A stretch of 52,920 nt of DNA from Candidatus Thalassarchaeaceae archaeon (GTDB lineage: Archaea; Thermoplasmatota; Poseidoniia; Poseidoniales; Thalassarchaeaceae): the NCBI GenBank assembly GCA_030747485.1, contig JASLKP010000009.1, positions 1 to 52,920 of the forward strand. The letters run 5' to 3'. The notes beneath the pieces are model-generated. The model was not told where the DNA came from. It worked only from the letters and a program-made list of their open reading frames with translations, and ran no database searches. The position numbers were made by a program, and so were the translations under genes. Position 1 is the stretch's first letter. Every line of letters begins with the position of its first letter. Positions 9,610 to 19,188 of this stretch are shown here, in pieces.

Positions 9610-9924
9610 ATGGGACAGACGATTCATGTTGTTCAAACGACATTACCCGGCTCGTGGAATGATGCTCAAATCGGTCAGTATGCACAGTCTTTACTAGACT
9701 ATGGTGCGGCTTGTGTACAAATCCAAAACATCCGCTCAGTCTATCGATGGGACCATCAAACACAATCGGAAGATGAATGGCGAATTCAATTGAAGACAAG
9801 TCAATCCAATCTTGACTCCCTCATACTCTTCATCGAAGAAAATCATCCATATGATCTGCCTCAAATCATCACCTGGCCAGCATCTACAACCGATGAGTAT
9901 GGAAAATGGGTATCATCAACCTAA
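9610..9924 (+). CDS. cutA: CutA1 divalent-cation tolerance-like protein
   Basis: In-frame internal start of the 9397 ORF: MGQTIHVVQTTLPGSWNDAQ...LLDYGAACVQIQNIRSVYRWDHQTQSEDEWRIQLKTS..LILFIEENHPYDLPQIITWPA. The tail HPYDLPxIxxxP is typical of CutA1. Confidence 0.85.
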   Translation: MGQTIHVVQTTLPGSWNDAQIGQYAQSLLDYGAACVQIQNIRSVYRWDHQTQSEDEWRIQLKTSQSNLDSLILFIEENHPYDLPQIITWPASTTDEYGKWVSST

Positions 9925-10386
9925 GGCTGCCGCGCAACCGTCAAAATCGTAGAATGAAACCATGGTTTGCGTATGCCCAACGCCTTGAATCGTACTCAAT
10001 TCGTCAAGAATTGAATCTCCAAGGTCCTCCATATTCCTAGCAACGACTTCGACAATAAAATCCCACTGCCCAGTCACGATATGGACACCCACTACAAATG
10101 GTAATGCACAGATTTCTTCAGCTATTTCTCTTCGATCGGTTTGACCACGATTCCCCATCCAATTGGCCAGAATATATCCATGAAGTGGCCACCCCATATG
10201 TTCCCGATTCAGTTCAACTGAAAACCGTTTGATGACGCCTCGTTCAGTCAATCTTCGAATACGGTCATGCACTGTGACTCGGGGCATGTTCAGGGCATCT
10301 GCAATCGCTTGAGTACTTGCTCTGGAATCATGTTGCAATAACTCTAGGATCCGTCGGTCTTTCTCATCAAGCACCTTCGCTGCCAT
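9916..10386 (-). CDS. Lrp/AsnC family transcriptional regulator
   Basis: LDEKDRRILELLQHDSRASTQAIADALNMPRVTVHDRIRRLTERGVI HTH plus RAM-type C-terminal domain; internal ATG at 10386 preferred over the 10449 start. Confidence 0.9.
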   Translation of the reverse strand: MAAKVLDEKDRRILELLQHDSRASTQAIADALNMPRVTVHDRIRRLTERGVIKRFSVELNREHMGWPLHGYILANWMGNRGQTDRREIAEEICALPFVVGVHIVTGQWDFIVEVVARNMEDLGDSILDELSTIQGVGHTQTMVSFYDFDGCAAALG

Positions 10387-10520
10387 GAATATAAACGAAT
10401 AGACGATTGAATATAACATAACCCGACGAAATGACGAGAATATATCCAATTAACGACATAATATCGACAGAAGAGAATAATTTTCGGCGTTCAGTTGAAA
10501 TCTAATCACGAGATGTCAGA

Positions 10521-11702
10521 ATGATGGCCGACAAAGATTCCGACAGACGTTTTGCAACTCGAAGTGTTCACAGTGGAACTCAACATATTGAGGGAGCAGT
10601 CAATACACCAATTTTCCAATCATCTACATATTTCCTCACTGATGAAAGATATACCGGATGGGCAGCAGGGGCCCAACACACGTTACTGTATTCTCGCTTG
10701 TCTAGCGTGAACTCCGAAGCATGCGTAGAGAAAATTTGTGCTCTGGAAGGTGCAGAGGACGGTGAACTATTTGCCAGCGGCATGGCAGCAATTTCAACGA
10801 CGTTACTTGGGCTATTATCGCAAGGAGATCACGTCGTAGCAAGTGCTGACGTCTATGGTGGAACCTATGGTTTGATGACAGAAGATTTGCCTAGATTTGG
10901 TATTGGAGTGACCATGGCAGACATGCAAGATCCAGCATCATATGAGGCAGCGATTCAGGACAATACGAAGATTCTCTACATCGAGACATTATCCAATCCA
11001 GTCATGAAAGTATGTGATGTTGAGGCCATGTCAGAGATTGCGAAGAGGCATGATTTACTACTTGTCATTGACAATACATTCACCTCTCCGTGGGGTTGCC
11101 AACCGATTGCAATGGGATGTGATCTTGTCATTCATTCCACAACCAAATATCTGGGTGGACATTCGGACATTGTCGGTGGTGCCGTTGTTGGCCGTGCAGA
11201 TTTAATCGCCGAATTATTTCCCAAGAAGGTCCACTTCGGTGGATCCCCGGACCCTCACGCTTGCTATCTTTTGGAAAGAGGGATGAGGACACTGAATGCC
11301 CGTATGCCGATCCATGCATCGAATGCTGCAATTATCGCTGCCAGACTAGAGAAACATCCAATGGTTGAGAAGACAATCCATACCAGCCTACCATCTCATC
11401 CCGATTACAATACTGCACAACGAATTATGCCAAAGGGCACAGGAATGTTGGCTTTTGTCATGAAGGGAGGCAATGAGGAGGCCCTCAGATTCATGCGTGG
11501 CTTAGAGATTATTTTTGAGGCGACGAGTTTGGGTGGTGTGGAGAGTCTTGTAGAATGCCCCTTCAATTCATCACACATGTTTGTACCTGAGGATGTTCGA
11601 AATACAGCAGGCGTCGTTCCTGGATTCGTACGATTATCAATTGGGATTGAGGATGTAGAGGACCTTTGGGAAGACATTGTTCAAGCATTAGAACATGATT
11701 AG
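10521..11702 (+). CDS. Cys/Met metabolism PLP-dependent enzyme (cystathionine gamma-synthase/lyase family)
   Basis: FATRSVHSGTQ, YSRLSSVN, VIDNTFTSPWGCQPI, DLVIHSTTKYLGGHSDIVGG (PLP lysine), SLGGVESLVECP. Confidence 0.93.
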   Translation: MMADKDSDRRFATRSVHSGTQHIEGAVNTPIFQSSTYFLTDERYTGWAAGAQHTLLYSRLSSVNSEACVEKICALEGAEDGELFASGMAAISTTLLGLLSQGDHVVASADVYGGTYGLMTEDLPRFGIGVTMADMQDPASYEAAIQDNTKILYIETLSNPVMKVCDVEAMSEIAKRHDLLLVIDNTFTSPWGCQPIAMGCDLVIHSTTKYLGGHSDIVGGAVVGRADLIAELFPKKVHFGGSPDPHACYLLERGMRTLNARMPIHASNAAIIAARLEKHPMVEKTIHTSLPSHPDYNTAQRIMPKGTGMLAFVMKGGNEEALRFMRGLEIIFEATSLGGVESLVECPFNSSHMFVPEDVRNTAGVVPGFVRLSIGIEDVEDLWEDIVQALEHD

Positions 11703-11710
11703 TTTAACAT

Positions 11711-12157
11711 TCACACCGTTTGAATTTCTTTGCAGTTTGGACAGCTAACTCTTCCCGAGTAATTCGAGGGATATCCTAACGTTGATCCACAACCCCCACA
11801 TTCGATTGTATTCTTTTCTTCATTGAGTGAAGGATTCTGCACTCCTGGTTCCAATAGATATCCTTCGTCATCGGTGACAATCATGACTGCCCCGCTGACC
11901 ACTAATGATGACGCAGTAAAAAAAACAAGGAAACCGCAAACCATCCAAAAACAACCGATGCTCGCGTTGACCAACGGCAGTCCCATTCCAGCAACATCAG
12001 CATCGGGGGTGCCCGCAATCTCATACCCATGCATCATTATCCAAATTGCAATTCCACAACCGATGGCAGAAATGACCATCATGGCGATTCCCCCATTCTT
12101 ATTGTGGAAACTAGATTTCCACCCGCCAGATGTCATGATACGGGATAGTAGCCCCAT
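11711..12157 (-). CDS. Membrane protein with C-terminal zinc-ribbon-like motif
   Basis: Two hydrophobic segments; C-terminal CGGCGSTLGYPSNYSGRVSCPNC (paired CxxC). Confidence 0.7.
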   Translation of the reverse strand: MGLLSRIMTSGGWKSSFHNKNGGIAMMVISAIGCGIAIWIMMHGYEIAGTPDADVAGMGLPLVNASIGCFWMVCGFLVFFTASSLVVSGAVMIVTDDEGYLLEPGVQNPSLNEEKNTIECGGCGSTLGYPSNYSGRVSCPNCKEIQTV

Positions 12158-12178
12158 CCTTAGATTTGTTGCCGAACA

Positions 12179-13864
12179 CTAGTTTCGATTGTCAACAAAA
12201 TCTGTAGCGCCACTGCGATTGGCAAATTCTTGCATGGCATCGATGTACTCATCAGAGCCACCACCATCGGCCAACCCTTCACTTGCTTGGAACAAAACCT
12301 TCAGAGCAGGAATCCAATCTCCTCCTTTGTCTCTGGCATCTGAATCAAAATGCCAACCTTCTGACTCGGATCGTTCATGAACACAAATCCATGCCCAACC
12401 CAGTGCTTTTTCTGAACTTGATTTCCCCTTTTTTGCAGCAGTGATTGTACTTCCCACTCCATTAGTGTGTGCTTTTCGGATTAATCCATCGGTATACCCG
12501 CAGAGCCCATCCATTTCGCCAGCCTTCCATGGAAATCGAGAGAGTAACTTGTGCTCAGCTCGTTGAGCATCCAACTTCTTCAATAAAGCGCCAAACCCTT
12601 GCTTCTTCCGAGTTTGTGTTTGGATGATTTCATCTGCATCATCACCTGTAATTCCATACATGTCCTCTAGAATCATCTCGCCCCACTCTGGCCATAAAGC
12701 GACTAAATTAGCATGGCAGGACCTTTCTTCCAATCGAATCACTTGATCTTCTAATTCTTCAAAATCTCCATTACCATTGACGTGAATGCCACCACCTAAA
12801 TTGATGATTTCAGTAAGAACCAGATCCAACGCTTCTTTCTCAGGTGCAGAACCTGACATTCCACTGATTAAATCTGCTTGTTTTTCAAGAGCGTACCAAC
12901 TTTCACCAGCAATACATCCTACATCTAAACTATTACACAAAGTCCGTCGTAGTACTTTGATTAATCGCGCATCAGGAATTGAAAGGTTCATCCATGCATC
13001 CATCACTTCGTTGATTTTTTCTTGAGTTGTAGATGGCAGATCTTGCTCATTAGGCCACCCTTCAGGACGCCAGCTCCAATCTACAGTTGTAAATTCTGAA
13101 ATTTTTGGTGGAAGGACTCTCAATGCAATACTTCGGACAAATGAATCATCACCGTCAACACCATTCAAATCATCTTCTGAGAGATGCACAATTTCGCCTC
13201 CAAAATTAATCTGAACATCACTATCGCCATCTGAAACATTCTTTGAAAAATAAACACCATCTTTAGGAGTGAATTTAATCGGCGAATCAGAGAGTCCATT
13301 TGCAAGCCAGCCTTCTGGCGGCTCTGGTTCAATACCTGTACAAATGATTCCAGAATCAACTGAGAAAAACCACCAACCTGCCTTTGCGTGCTCTTCCCAT
13401 GTGAGCAAACGTTGCGTTGGGTGAGAAAAATTTTGGAACGAAATCAGTTGTGTTGGTTTCCCCCCTCCTCTGCGAATGAATGAGGCCGTTCCAAAGACTG
13501 CGTGATCGAATACTGCCACCATATCTTTCAGTTCATCATCATGAGCAACATGCAGCGAACCAGCCAACGCTCTAGCGACACCATCGCCTCTCCTTTTGAC
13601 CATCCTTTTACCCAACCATTTACGATTATTTTTCTTTTCAATTACCTTTGCACATTCCCTTAGAGAACGTTGAACGGGATCTTTTCTTGCTCGACGAACG
13701 ACATAATCAGCAATTGGTAGAATCGCCCCCGGGTCATCGAGTAATTCTGCAAGGCTATTCTCCAATTTTTTCCGTACACCTGCAGAGGCTTTCTTTGTGC
13801 CCCGAGCACGCATGCGCTGCCTCTTTTTTTGCCCAGGGAATTCGACTTTACTTGGTCCAGCCAT
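12179..13864 (-). CDS. Hypothetical protein (561 aa) with basic N-terminus
   Basis: Long ORF; N-terminus KKRQRMRARGTKKASAGVRKK; no family recognised. Confidence 0.7.
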   Translation of the reverse strand: MAGPSKVEFPGQKKRQRMRARGTKKASAGVRKKLENSLAELLDDPGAILPIADYVVRRARKDPVQRSLRECAKVIEKKNNRKWLGKRMVKRRGDGVARALAGSLHVAHDDELKDMVAVFDHAVFGTASFIRRGGGKPTQLISFQNFSHPTQRLLTWEEHAKAGWWFFSVDSGIICTGIEPEPPEGWLANGLSDSPIKFTPKDGVYFSKNVSDGDSDVQINFGGEIVHLSEDDLNGVDGDDSFVRSIALRVLPPKISEFTTVDWSWRPEGWPNEQDLPSTTQEKINEVMDAWMNLSIPDARLIKVLRRTLCNSLDVGCIAGESWYALEKQADLISGMSGSAPEKEALDLVLTEIINLGGGIHVNGNGDFEELEDQVIRLEERSCHANLVALWPEWGEMILEDMYGITGDDADEIIQTQTRKKQGFGALLKKLDAQRAEHKLLSRFPWKAGEMDGLCGYTDGLIRKAHTNGVGSTITAAKKGKSSSEKALGWAWICVHERSESEGWHFDSDARDKGGDWIPALKVLFQASEGLADGGGSDEYIDAMQEFANRSGATDFVDNRN

Positions 13865-13919
13865 ACTTCATCCCCCTTGTCGCATACAGCCAGAGGGCTT
13901 GACGCCTCCGGCACACAGT

Positions 13920-14696
13920 TCAGGCAGCCCAACGGGCTACCGCCACCTCTTCAACATCGTGTAATTCTGCTGGAATCACCAAACAATGAATTCTTCCATT
14001 CGTAATCGCCTCAATTTTTTTTGCAGAACCGGATACAATATTTGCATCATCTGTTCCCATATCGGAACAGAGAATCACCGTCCAATCTTCAATTGAAGCA
14101 CCAGTCTTACTTGCCATCTGCCGGAGTACATCAATCGCAACTTTAGGTGACATTGGTTGTTGTTCACCGTCTCCCATTCCAGTAGGATCTAAGTCAAGAA
14201 GTGCTAGTGTATGCAATCCTCGTTCTCTATTTGAGAGAATAATGTCAAGTGGAGATGTAGGCAAATATTCACCGTATGGATATGCAAAGGTGCATTGTCT
14301 ACCAAATCGATATGATTGCAGACCAATTGCACCCGTCACAATCGTCGTAATAGATACACCGTGAACCACTTCACAAGGTACCCCAATTTCTGCACACCTC
14401 AATTGAAGGTCAACGTGAGTCGTTGCTTGTAATGGGTCACCCACGACTAACAAAGCGACCTTACTTGAAGTGGCTAATTTCAGAATTTCATCCGGATTTT
14501 CGACCATAGATCTCATCATTAATTGCCAAGGGCCAATCTCTTCTTCTAATCGTTCTAATTCATGAGGGGGTAGGAGGGCAGTATATCCCTCAAGAAAGCG
14601 ATGATTGGCTGACACTGCCGCATCCCGTGCACGCACGGTCATCCGATCCAAGCCACCGGGCCCCAAACCAATGAGCCAGAGTCCGTTTTCGGCCAT
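13920..14696 (-). CDS. dph5: Diphthine synthase-like SAM methyltransferase (tetrapyrrole methylase fold)
   Basis: LWLIGLGPGGLDRMTVRA, LLVVGDPLQATTHVDL, VVHGVSITTIVTGAIGLQSYRFG match the archaeal Dph5 pattern. Confidence 0.88.
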   Translation of the reverse strand: MAENGLWLIGLGPGGLDRMTVRARDAAVSANHRFLEGYTALLPPHELERLEEEIGPWQLMMRSMVENPDEILKLATSSKVALLVVGDPLQATTHVDLQLRCAEIGVPCEVVHGVSITTIVTGAIGLQSYRFGRQCTFAYPYGEYLPTSPLDIILSNRERGLHTLALLDLDPTGMGDGEQQPMSPKVAIDVLRQMASKTGASIEDWTVILCSDMGTDDANIVSGSAKKIEAITNGRIHCLVIPAELHDVEEVAVARWAA

Positions 14697-14723
14697 TCTA
14701 ATCCTCCGTCAGCGTCAAGCGGG

Positions 14724-15788
14724 ATGCGCCTGTCGAGACAGTCGAGTGCCATGCGTCATTTGAGCGTGCCGAGCCATGAAACCGAGCGGATATTGCAGAT
14801 GTTAGCAGATGCAAACGCTCTACCAGATGGTGCCCGTGTCCAACCACATCCTGACGATGAAAGCCGTCGTTTGATCCCAGTCATCGACGATTTTGATACA
14901 AAATATCCATCGGTGAACATGGATGTCGCCCCCCCTTCTTCACGTACATATCGAGAGCATCTTACCGATTTATTACCACCCTCCGTAATGTCTTCGATTG
15001 AATGGCCTACACGTCACGAATTCATCGGTGATTTGATTCTAATCAAATTAGATGACCATCAACGACCATATGGAAGCGAAATTGGAAACGCTCTGTTGTT
15101 ACAACATTCACGCATTCGAGCAGTGTACGAAGATCACGGTGTTAGCGGACAATTTCGTGTCCGAGAGTTAGAATTACTCGCAGTTCGAGAACATAGTACT
15201 CCTGGGACACGCACTTGCATCGTCGAGAGTGGCCAACGATTGTGGACAGATCCGGCTAAAGTGTACTACTCAGCCAGACTTTCACATGAGCGAGAGGGTA
15301 CTCTAGCCTGTGCCCAGAAACTACGAGCATTACTGGGGCGCTCAATCGATGTCTGTGACCCATATGCGGGGGTAGGTCCATCTCTCAAGCCATTGATTTC
15401 TGAGAACGGATTGGTTCGAAAATTGTTCGGGGGTGATTTGAATCCGTCAGCAATAGAATTGCTAGAAGAGAATATTGAACACCCATCGGCTACATTGGAA
15501 TGTGTAGACGCACTCACCCTTTCAACGCGAAATGACATGCTTGCATCCTGGGATCTTCTTTTGGTCAATATTCCTCACGATTCTCTCTCTCATCTCCCTC
15601 AATTACTTCCATTGCTACGCGGCACAGGTGTCATCCGAGGTTGGGCAGTTGTGGATGAATCTGATTTCCAACAATCAGAATTGTTGTTGCAAGAAATTCT
15701 TGGAATGGACGTTGAACTGGAGATTCGCAGGTCCTATTCTGCAAATTCAAACCTTTGCAGATTTGAAGCGTGGATACAAAGCGAATAA
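14724..15788 (+). CDS. Trm5-like tRNA (guanine-N1)-methyltransferase family
   Basis: RVRELELLAVREHSTPGTRTCIVESGQRLWTDPAKVYYSARLSHER then DVCDPYAGVGPSLKPL SAM motif and LLVNIPHDS (Trm5/TYW2 arrangement). Start may instead be ATG 14751. Confidence 0.82.
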   Translation: MRLSRQSSAMRHLSVPSHETERILQMLADANALPDGARVQPHPDDESRRLIPVIDDFDTKYPSVNMDVAPPSSRTYREHLTDLLPPSVMSSIEWPTRHEFIGDLILIKLDDHQRPYGSEIGNALLLQHSRIRAVYEDHGVSGQFRVRELELLAVREHSTPGTRTCIVESGQRLWTDPAKVYYSARLSHEREGTLACAQKLRALLGRSIDVCDPYAGVGPSLKPLISENGLVRKLFGGDLNPSAIELLEENIEHPSATLECVDALTLSTRNDMLASWDLLLVNIPHDSLSHLPQLLPLLRGTGVIRGWAVVDESDFQQSELLLQEILGMDVELEIRRSYSANSNLCRFEAWIQSE

Positions 15789-15823
15789 TTCACGAAATGT
15801 GTAAACCCACGTCGATTGATTAA

Positions 15824-15899
15824 TGGCGCCCCCGCCGGGATTTGAACCCGGGTCGGAGCCTCGACAGGGCTCCATGATAGGCCACTACACTACAGGGGC
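15824..15899 (-). tRNA. tRNA-Asp(GTC), CCA encoded
   Basis: Reverse complement GCCCCTGTAGTGTAGTGGCCTATCATGGAGCCCTGTCGAGGCTCCGACCCGGGTTCAAATCCCGGCGGGGGCGCCA: paired acceptor, anticodon loop CTGTCGA, canonical T loop. Confidence 0.93.
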
Positions 15900-15951
15900 T
15901 GAGCGACTTGGCGACAGCGGACCTGTATTTAATCGGCACGTCATCCGCGGG

Positions 15952-16995
15952 ATGGGTGCAAAGGTGGCGGACGACGACTTAGAGGGTGATGACGGTAGCG
16001 ATGAGATGCTAGCAAAAGTTGCCGGCGGACCCCCATCAGCACCCCCCACAGGTCCTCCCAGTGGACCTCCATCTGGCCCGCCCACCGCCTCTCAGCGTGG
16101 CGATTCAGGCGGACCCACAATGTTTGGAGGAGCCCCCTCCGGCCCCCCCTCTGGCCCACCTTCGGGCCCCCCTTCTGCACCTTCAGGTGCTCAAACCATG
16201 CAAACCGGCTCACAAGTGGTAATTGACGCAGGTCAAGAGAAAGCTGAAGTCGCCAAGAAAACCATCGACGGAGATGAAAAGGCCGAATTAGATCGATTGC
16301 GAGATGAAAATGCCGAACTGAAACAAGGCATGTCCGTTGCAGCCGAAGTAATTCAGGAAGTCGAGAATCCCCCAATGCCTCCAATTGTTGGCGACGGTTT
16401 TGTCGTCCCAGGAGAAACGGTTGGGATGTTTGCAGCCCTCGGTCGACAACTCCACAAGGAACGTTTGATTCATGGTACTGCTGGCTCATTCAGTACCCTC
16501 TCTACATCTCACCCAGGATTGGTTCACATCACTCGTCAAGGAGCAGCATTAGGTCAACTAAACGAATTTGACATCATTACAGGTAGACTTGGAGACGCAG
16601 GTCCGAACGGAGCAAATGAGGATTGGCAGATCCATTCAGTAGCTCTTGCAATTGCCTCTCTTGAACATGAAGGATTGGGTGCATGTGTACACGTTCACGC
16701 CCCATACACGACGACGATGAGTCTAGAAAAAGATCGCTACGCGTTAGTGCCAAAAGATCACGATGGCCACACAATATTTGGACGTGCAACCATTGTTGAT
16801 GTACAATACAATGACATGGAGGGATATCTGGTTGAGATTACTGAAGCACTCAAACAAACAGGAAACAAATTATTCGTTGCACGAGGTCATGGCATGTACG
16901 CTCTAGGCGCAAATCTCCTTGAAGCATGGGGAAATGCTGCAGCATTTGAGCATAGTATGAGAATTTTGTATCTCAGTGAATTAGCGGACCTTTGA
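15952..16995 (+). CDS. Class II aldolase/adducin-family protein with Pro/Gly-rich and coiled-coil N-terminal extension
   Basis: C-terminal half: LIHGTAGSFSTLS, ACVHVHAPYTTTM, FVARGHGMYALGANLLEAW (zinc His motifs). N-terminus: PPSGPPSGPP repeats and KAELDRLRDENAELKQ. The track start at 15823 lies inside the antisense tRNA-Asp. Confidence 0.8.
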   Translation: MGAKVADDDLEGDDGSDEMLAKVAGGPPSAPPTGPPSGPPSGPPTASQRGDSGGPTMFGGAPSGPPSGPPSGPPSAPSGAQTMQTGSQVVIDAGQEKAEVAKKTIDGDEKAELDRLRDENAELKQGMSVAAEVIQEVENPPMPPIVGDGFVVPGETVGMFAALGRQLHKERLIHGTAGSFSTLSTSHPGLVHITRQGAALGQLNEFDIITGRLGDAGPNGANEDWQIHSVALAIASLEHEGLGACVHVHAPYTTTMSLEKDRYALVPKDHDGHTIFGRATIVDVQYNDMEGYLVEITEALKQTGNKLFVARGHGMYALGANLLEAWGNAAAFEHSMRILYLSELADL

Positions 16996-17036
16996 TAGCG
17001 TCACCTTGATTGAGCGCCATCATTGCGGAATCTCTG

Positions 17037-17624
17037 ATGAGTGACGTGCCTTTGGTCATCGACGTCGTCGATAACGGTGGACAGTGGACTCATCGCGAAT
17101 GGCGCATGCTCCGCTATCTCGGTGTAGATACCCAAATCATTGAGAATACGATTGCTGTTGATGATTTACGAAAATTGGACGGTATTATTCTGTCTGGTGG
17201 CGCTGCACGAGTGGGACTTACTGGAGAATTGGGTAATTGTGGTGCATACTTGGAATTGGATATCCCAATCCTTGGCATTTGTGCTGGCCATCAATTCATG
17301 GCCGGATTCTATGGCGGGAGTGCTGCGGAAGCAAAGATCCCTGAATTTGGTGCTGCTACTATTACTCTGATTGACGGCGGTGGGAAAATGTTCGCTGGCA
17401 CACCCGACACTCAGACTGTCTGGGAAAGTCATAATGACGAAGTAGATGTGGTTCCAAATGGATTCTTCATCACAGCGAGTAGTGACTCATGCAAAGTTCA
17501 GGGCATGGAAAATGAAAATGGAAATCGTTTTGGATTACAATTTCACCCTGAAGTCAATGATTCAGAATATGGCAAAGAAATTTTTCAGAATTTCATAGAT
17601 GTCTGCAGAATTGCTAGAAATTAA
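17037..17624 (+). CDS. guaAA: GMP synthase glutaminase subunit (class I glutamine amidotransferase)
   Basis: IDVVDNGGQWTHREWRMLRYLG, LDGIILSGGAARVG, ILGICAGHQFMA (nucleophile Cys), FGLQFHPEVNDSEYG. Confidence 0.9.
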   Translation: MSDVPLVIDVVDNGGQWTHREWRMLRYLGVDTQIIENTIAVDDLRKLDGIILSGGAARVGLTGELGNCGAYLELDIPILGICAGHQFMAGFYGGSAAEAKIPEFGAATITLIDGGGKMFAGTPDTQTVWESHNDEVDVVPNGFFITASSDSCKVQGMENENGNRFGLQFHPEVNDSEYGKEIFQNFIDVCRIARN

Positions 17625-17635
17625 GGTTGAATATC

Positions 17636-17652
17636 TGGCCCCATAGGGGCCA
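17636..17652. repeat. Perfect 7-bp triloop hairpin TGGCCCC-ATA-GGGGCCA
   Basis: Direct reading; between the guaAA stop and the rpoP start. Confidence 0.9.
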
Positions 17653-17699
17653 TATCATTAGCGACGGCTTCAAATGGGAGGGGTAGGTCGCCCGCTTCG

Positions 17700-17846
17700 A
17701 TGGCAGAAGTCGAGTACAAATGTCTACGCTGCGGTAGCCTTGAGAGTTTCATGAACACCCAAACAGGAATTTCTTGCAAGTCATGTGGCTTCCGCATTTT
17801 CGTTAAGCCCCGTCGTCAGGGTCACAAGACACTAGACGCAATTTGA
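17700..17846 (+). CDS. rpoP: DNA-directed RNA polymerase subunit P (Rpb12-like), 48 aa, absent from the supplied ORF track
   Basis: Translated by hand: MAEVEYKCLRCGSLESFMNTQTGISCKSCGFRIFVKPRRQGHKTLDAI*; CxxC...CxxC zinc ribbon with RIFVKPR as in Rpb12/RpoP. Confidence 0.88.
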   Translation: MAEVEYKCLRCGSLESFMNTQTGISCKSCGFRIFVKPRRQGHKTLDAI

Positions 17847-17885
17847 GATAGACGTGTTGAAAGACCGTGGCACATCCACAGTGCC

Positions 17886-19022
17886 ATGGCGTCGTGGCTA
17901 TCCACCCATGCTCCCACGCGTTTTGATGCGTTAGCGATGCCTGATACGCTTCGCGAACAATTGGCTAAGGCTAGTCTCTCAGGAAATCCTCCCCACTTAC
18001 TAATCACTGGCCCAGCAGGTGTGGGGAAGACAGCAGCATGGCGCTTAATCGCAAGACAAGTCCTTGGACCAGGGTGGCAATCAACAAGTCATGTATTGCA
18101 AGCACGAGATTTAGTCAAAAAAGCGGGGGCGATGCAGAAATTTGAGGAATTCCTTCGACCAGAGGGACTCGGCTCTACTGACACACTTGCAGGTCGCACA
18201 AGTCTTGATGCATTTGACCGAGGGATGTGGGGTGAAGAAATCGGTGATGCACCCTGTGGAAGGGAGGCTGTGATCTCGGGTCAACGGGCACCAGTTAGTC
18301 GTTTGATTATCATAGAGGATGCAGATTATCTTGGCAGTAAGCGCCAACCATATCTTCGAAGAATGATGGAATCTGAGTCACTAACGACCCGATTCATATT
18401 CACATCTCGTGCCCCAAGTCGTATTATTGATGCTCTACGTAGTCGAATGATGCATTTCCGTATTCCACCAGTAGATGAAAATCAAATTGTTTCTACAATC
18501 TGTAAGGTCGCATCTCTAGAGGGAGTGGAATATGCACCAGGATTACCTGAGGATCTTGCTCATATTGCATCTGGAAATCTAAGACGTGCTCTATTCATGT
18601 TTGAGATGCTATCTCGACGAAATCTCGCTACAGAACGAGGTAGATTGTTTGACGTTGTGGCCGCAAGCACACTACAACACGCACGTCAGATGATCGAATT
18701 ATCATTACGAGGGCGAGTCATTGAATGGCGTTGGGAAAAGCGGCGAGGACGAAATGAAAAAATCCTTGAAGGCGCAATGGGTCTTTTAGATGAAATGATG
18801 GGGAGTCATGCACTTGATGCAGATGACATCATTCATCAAATTCATACCGAATTAGTAGGCAACCGCCTCATGCTTGCCCCACCATTACGAGATGAAATGT
18901 TACAATCCTTATCTGCCTGTGACGTCGCATTACGTGGTTCAAAACATCCACGAATACAAATTGAGCATTTTCTTCATGAGATTGCTTCATCTGGTCGAAG
19001 ACATGGATTGTCTCTAAATTGA
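17886..19022 (+). CDS. Replication factor C small subunit-like clamp loader AAA+ ATPase
   Basis: LITGPAGVGKTAAW Walker A, LIIIEDADYL Walker B, RFIFTSRAPSRIIDALRSRMMHFRIPP (SRC-like motif), GNLRRALFMFE sensor 2 region. Confidence 0.85.
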   Translation: MASWLSTHAPTRFDALAMPDTLREQLAKASLSGNPPHLLITGPAGVGKTAAWRLIARQVLGPGWQSTSHVLQARDLVKKAGAMQKFEEFLRPEGLGSTDTLAGRTSLDAFDRGMWGEEIGDAPCGREAVISGQRAPVSRLIIIEDADYLGSKRQPYLRRMMESESLTTRFIFTSRAPSRIIDALRSRMMHFRIPPVDENQIVSTICKVASLEGVEYAPGLPEDLAHIASGNLRRALFMFEMLSRRNLATERGRLFDVVAASTLQHARQMIELSLRGRVIEWRWEKRRGRNEKILEGAMGLLDEMMGSHALDADDIIHQIHTELVGNRLMLAPPLRDEMLQSLSACDVALRGSKHPRIQIEHFLHEIASSGRRHGLSLN

Positions 19023-19023
19023 C

Positions 19024-19096
19024 GGGCGCGGCAGGATTTGAACCCACGATTCCCGGCTTAGGAGGCCGGTGCAATATCCAGCTATGCGACGCGCCC
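19024..19096 (-). tRNA. tRNA-Arg(CCT)
   Basis: Reverse complement GGGCGCGTCGCATAGCTGGATATTGCACCGGCCTCCTAAGCCGGGAATCGTGGGTTCAAATCCTGCCGCGCCC: paired acceptor, anticodon loop CTCCTAA, canonical T loop. No CCA encoded. Confidence 0.92.
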
Positions 19097-19188
19097 ATTC
19101 AGACCTGATGGGACCTATTCAAGAACCCTTGCGGACATCATAATCCGTCATACTGATGACCTGAACCCTCTACCCACATTCTGTTCCG

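Noticed and set aside
15823-15951. N-terminal extension MAPPPGFEPGSEPRQGS of the aldolase ORF
   Set aside because: It is the antisense translation of tRNA-Asp; the real start is downstream, likely 15952.
16019-16222. Alternative-frame Pro/His-rich ORFs over the PPSGPP repeat
   Set aside because: A by-product of low-complexity DNA; the aldolase frame is the coding one.
18868-19098. Minus-strand ORF MGASHSWILHRPPKPGIVGSNPAAPV
   Set aside because: Translation through the tRNA-Arg(CCT) gene; an artefact.
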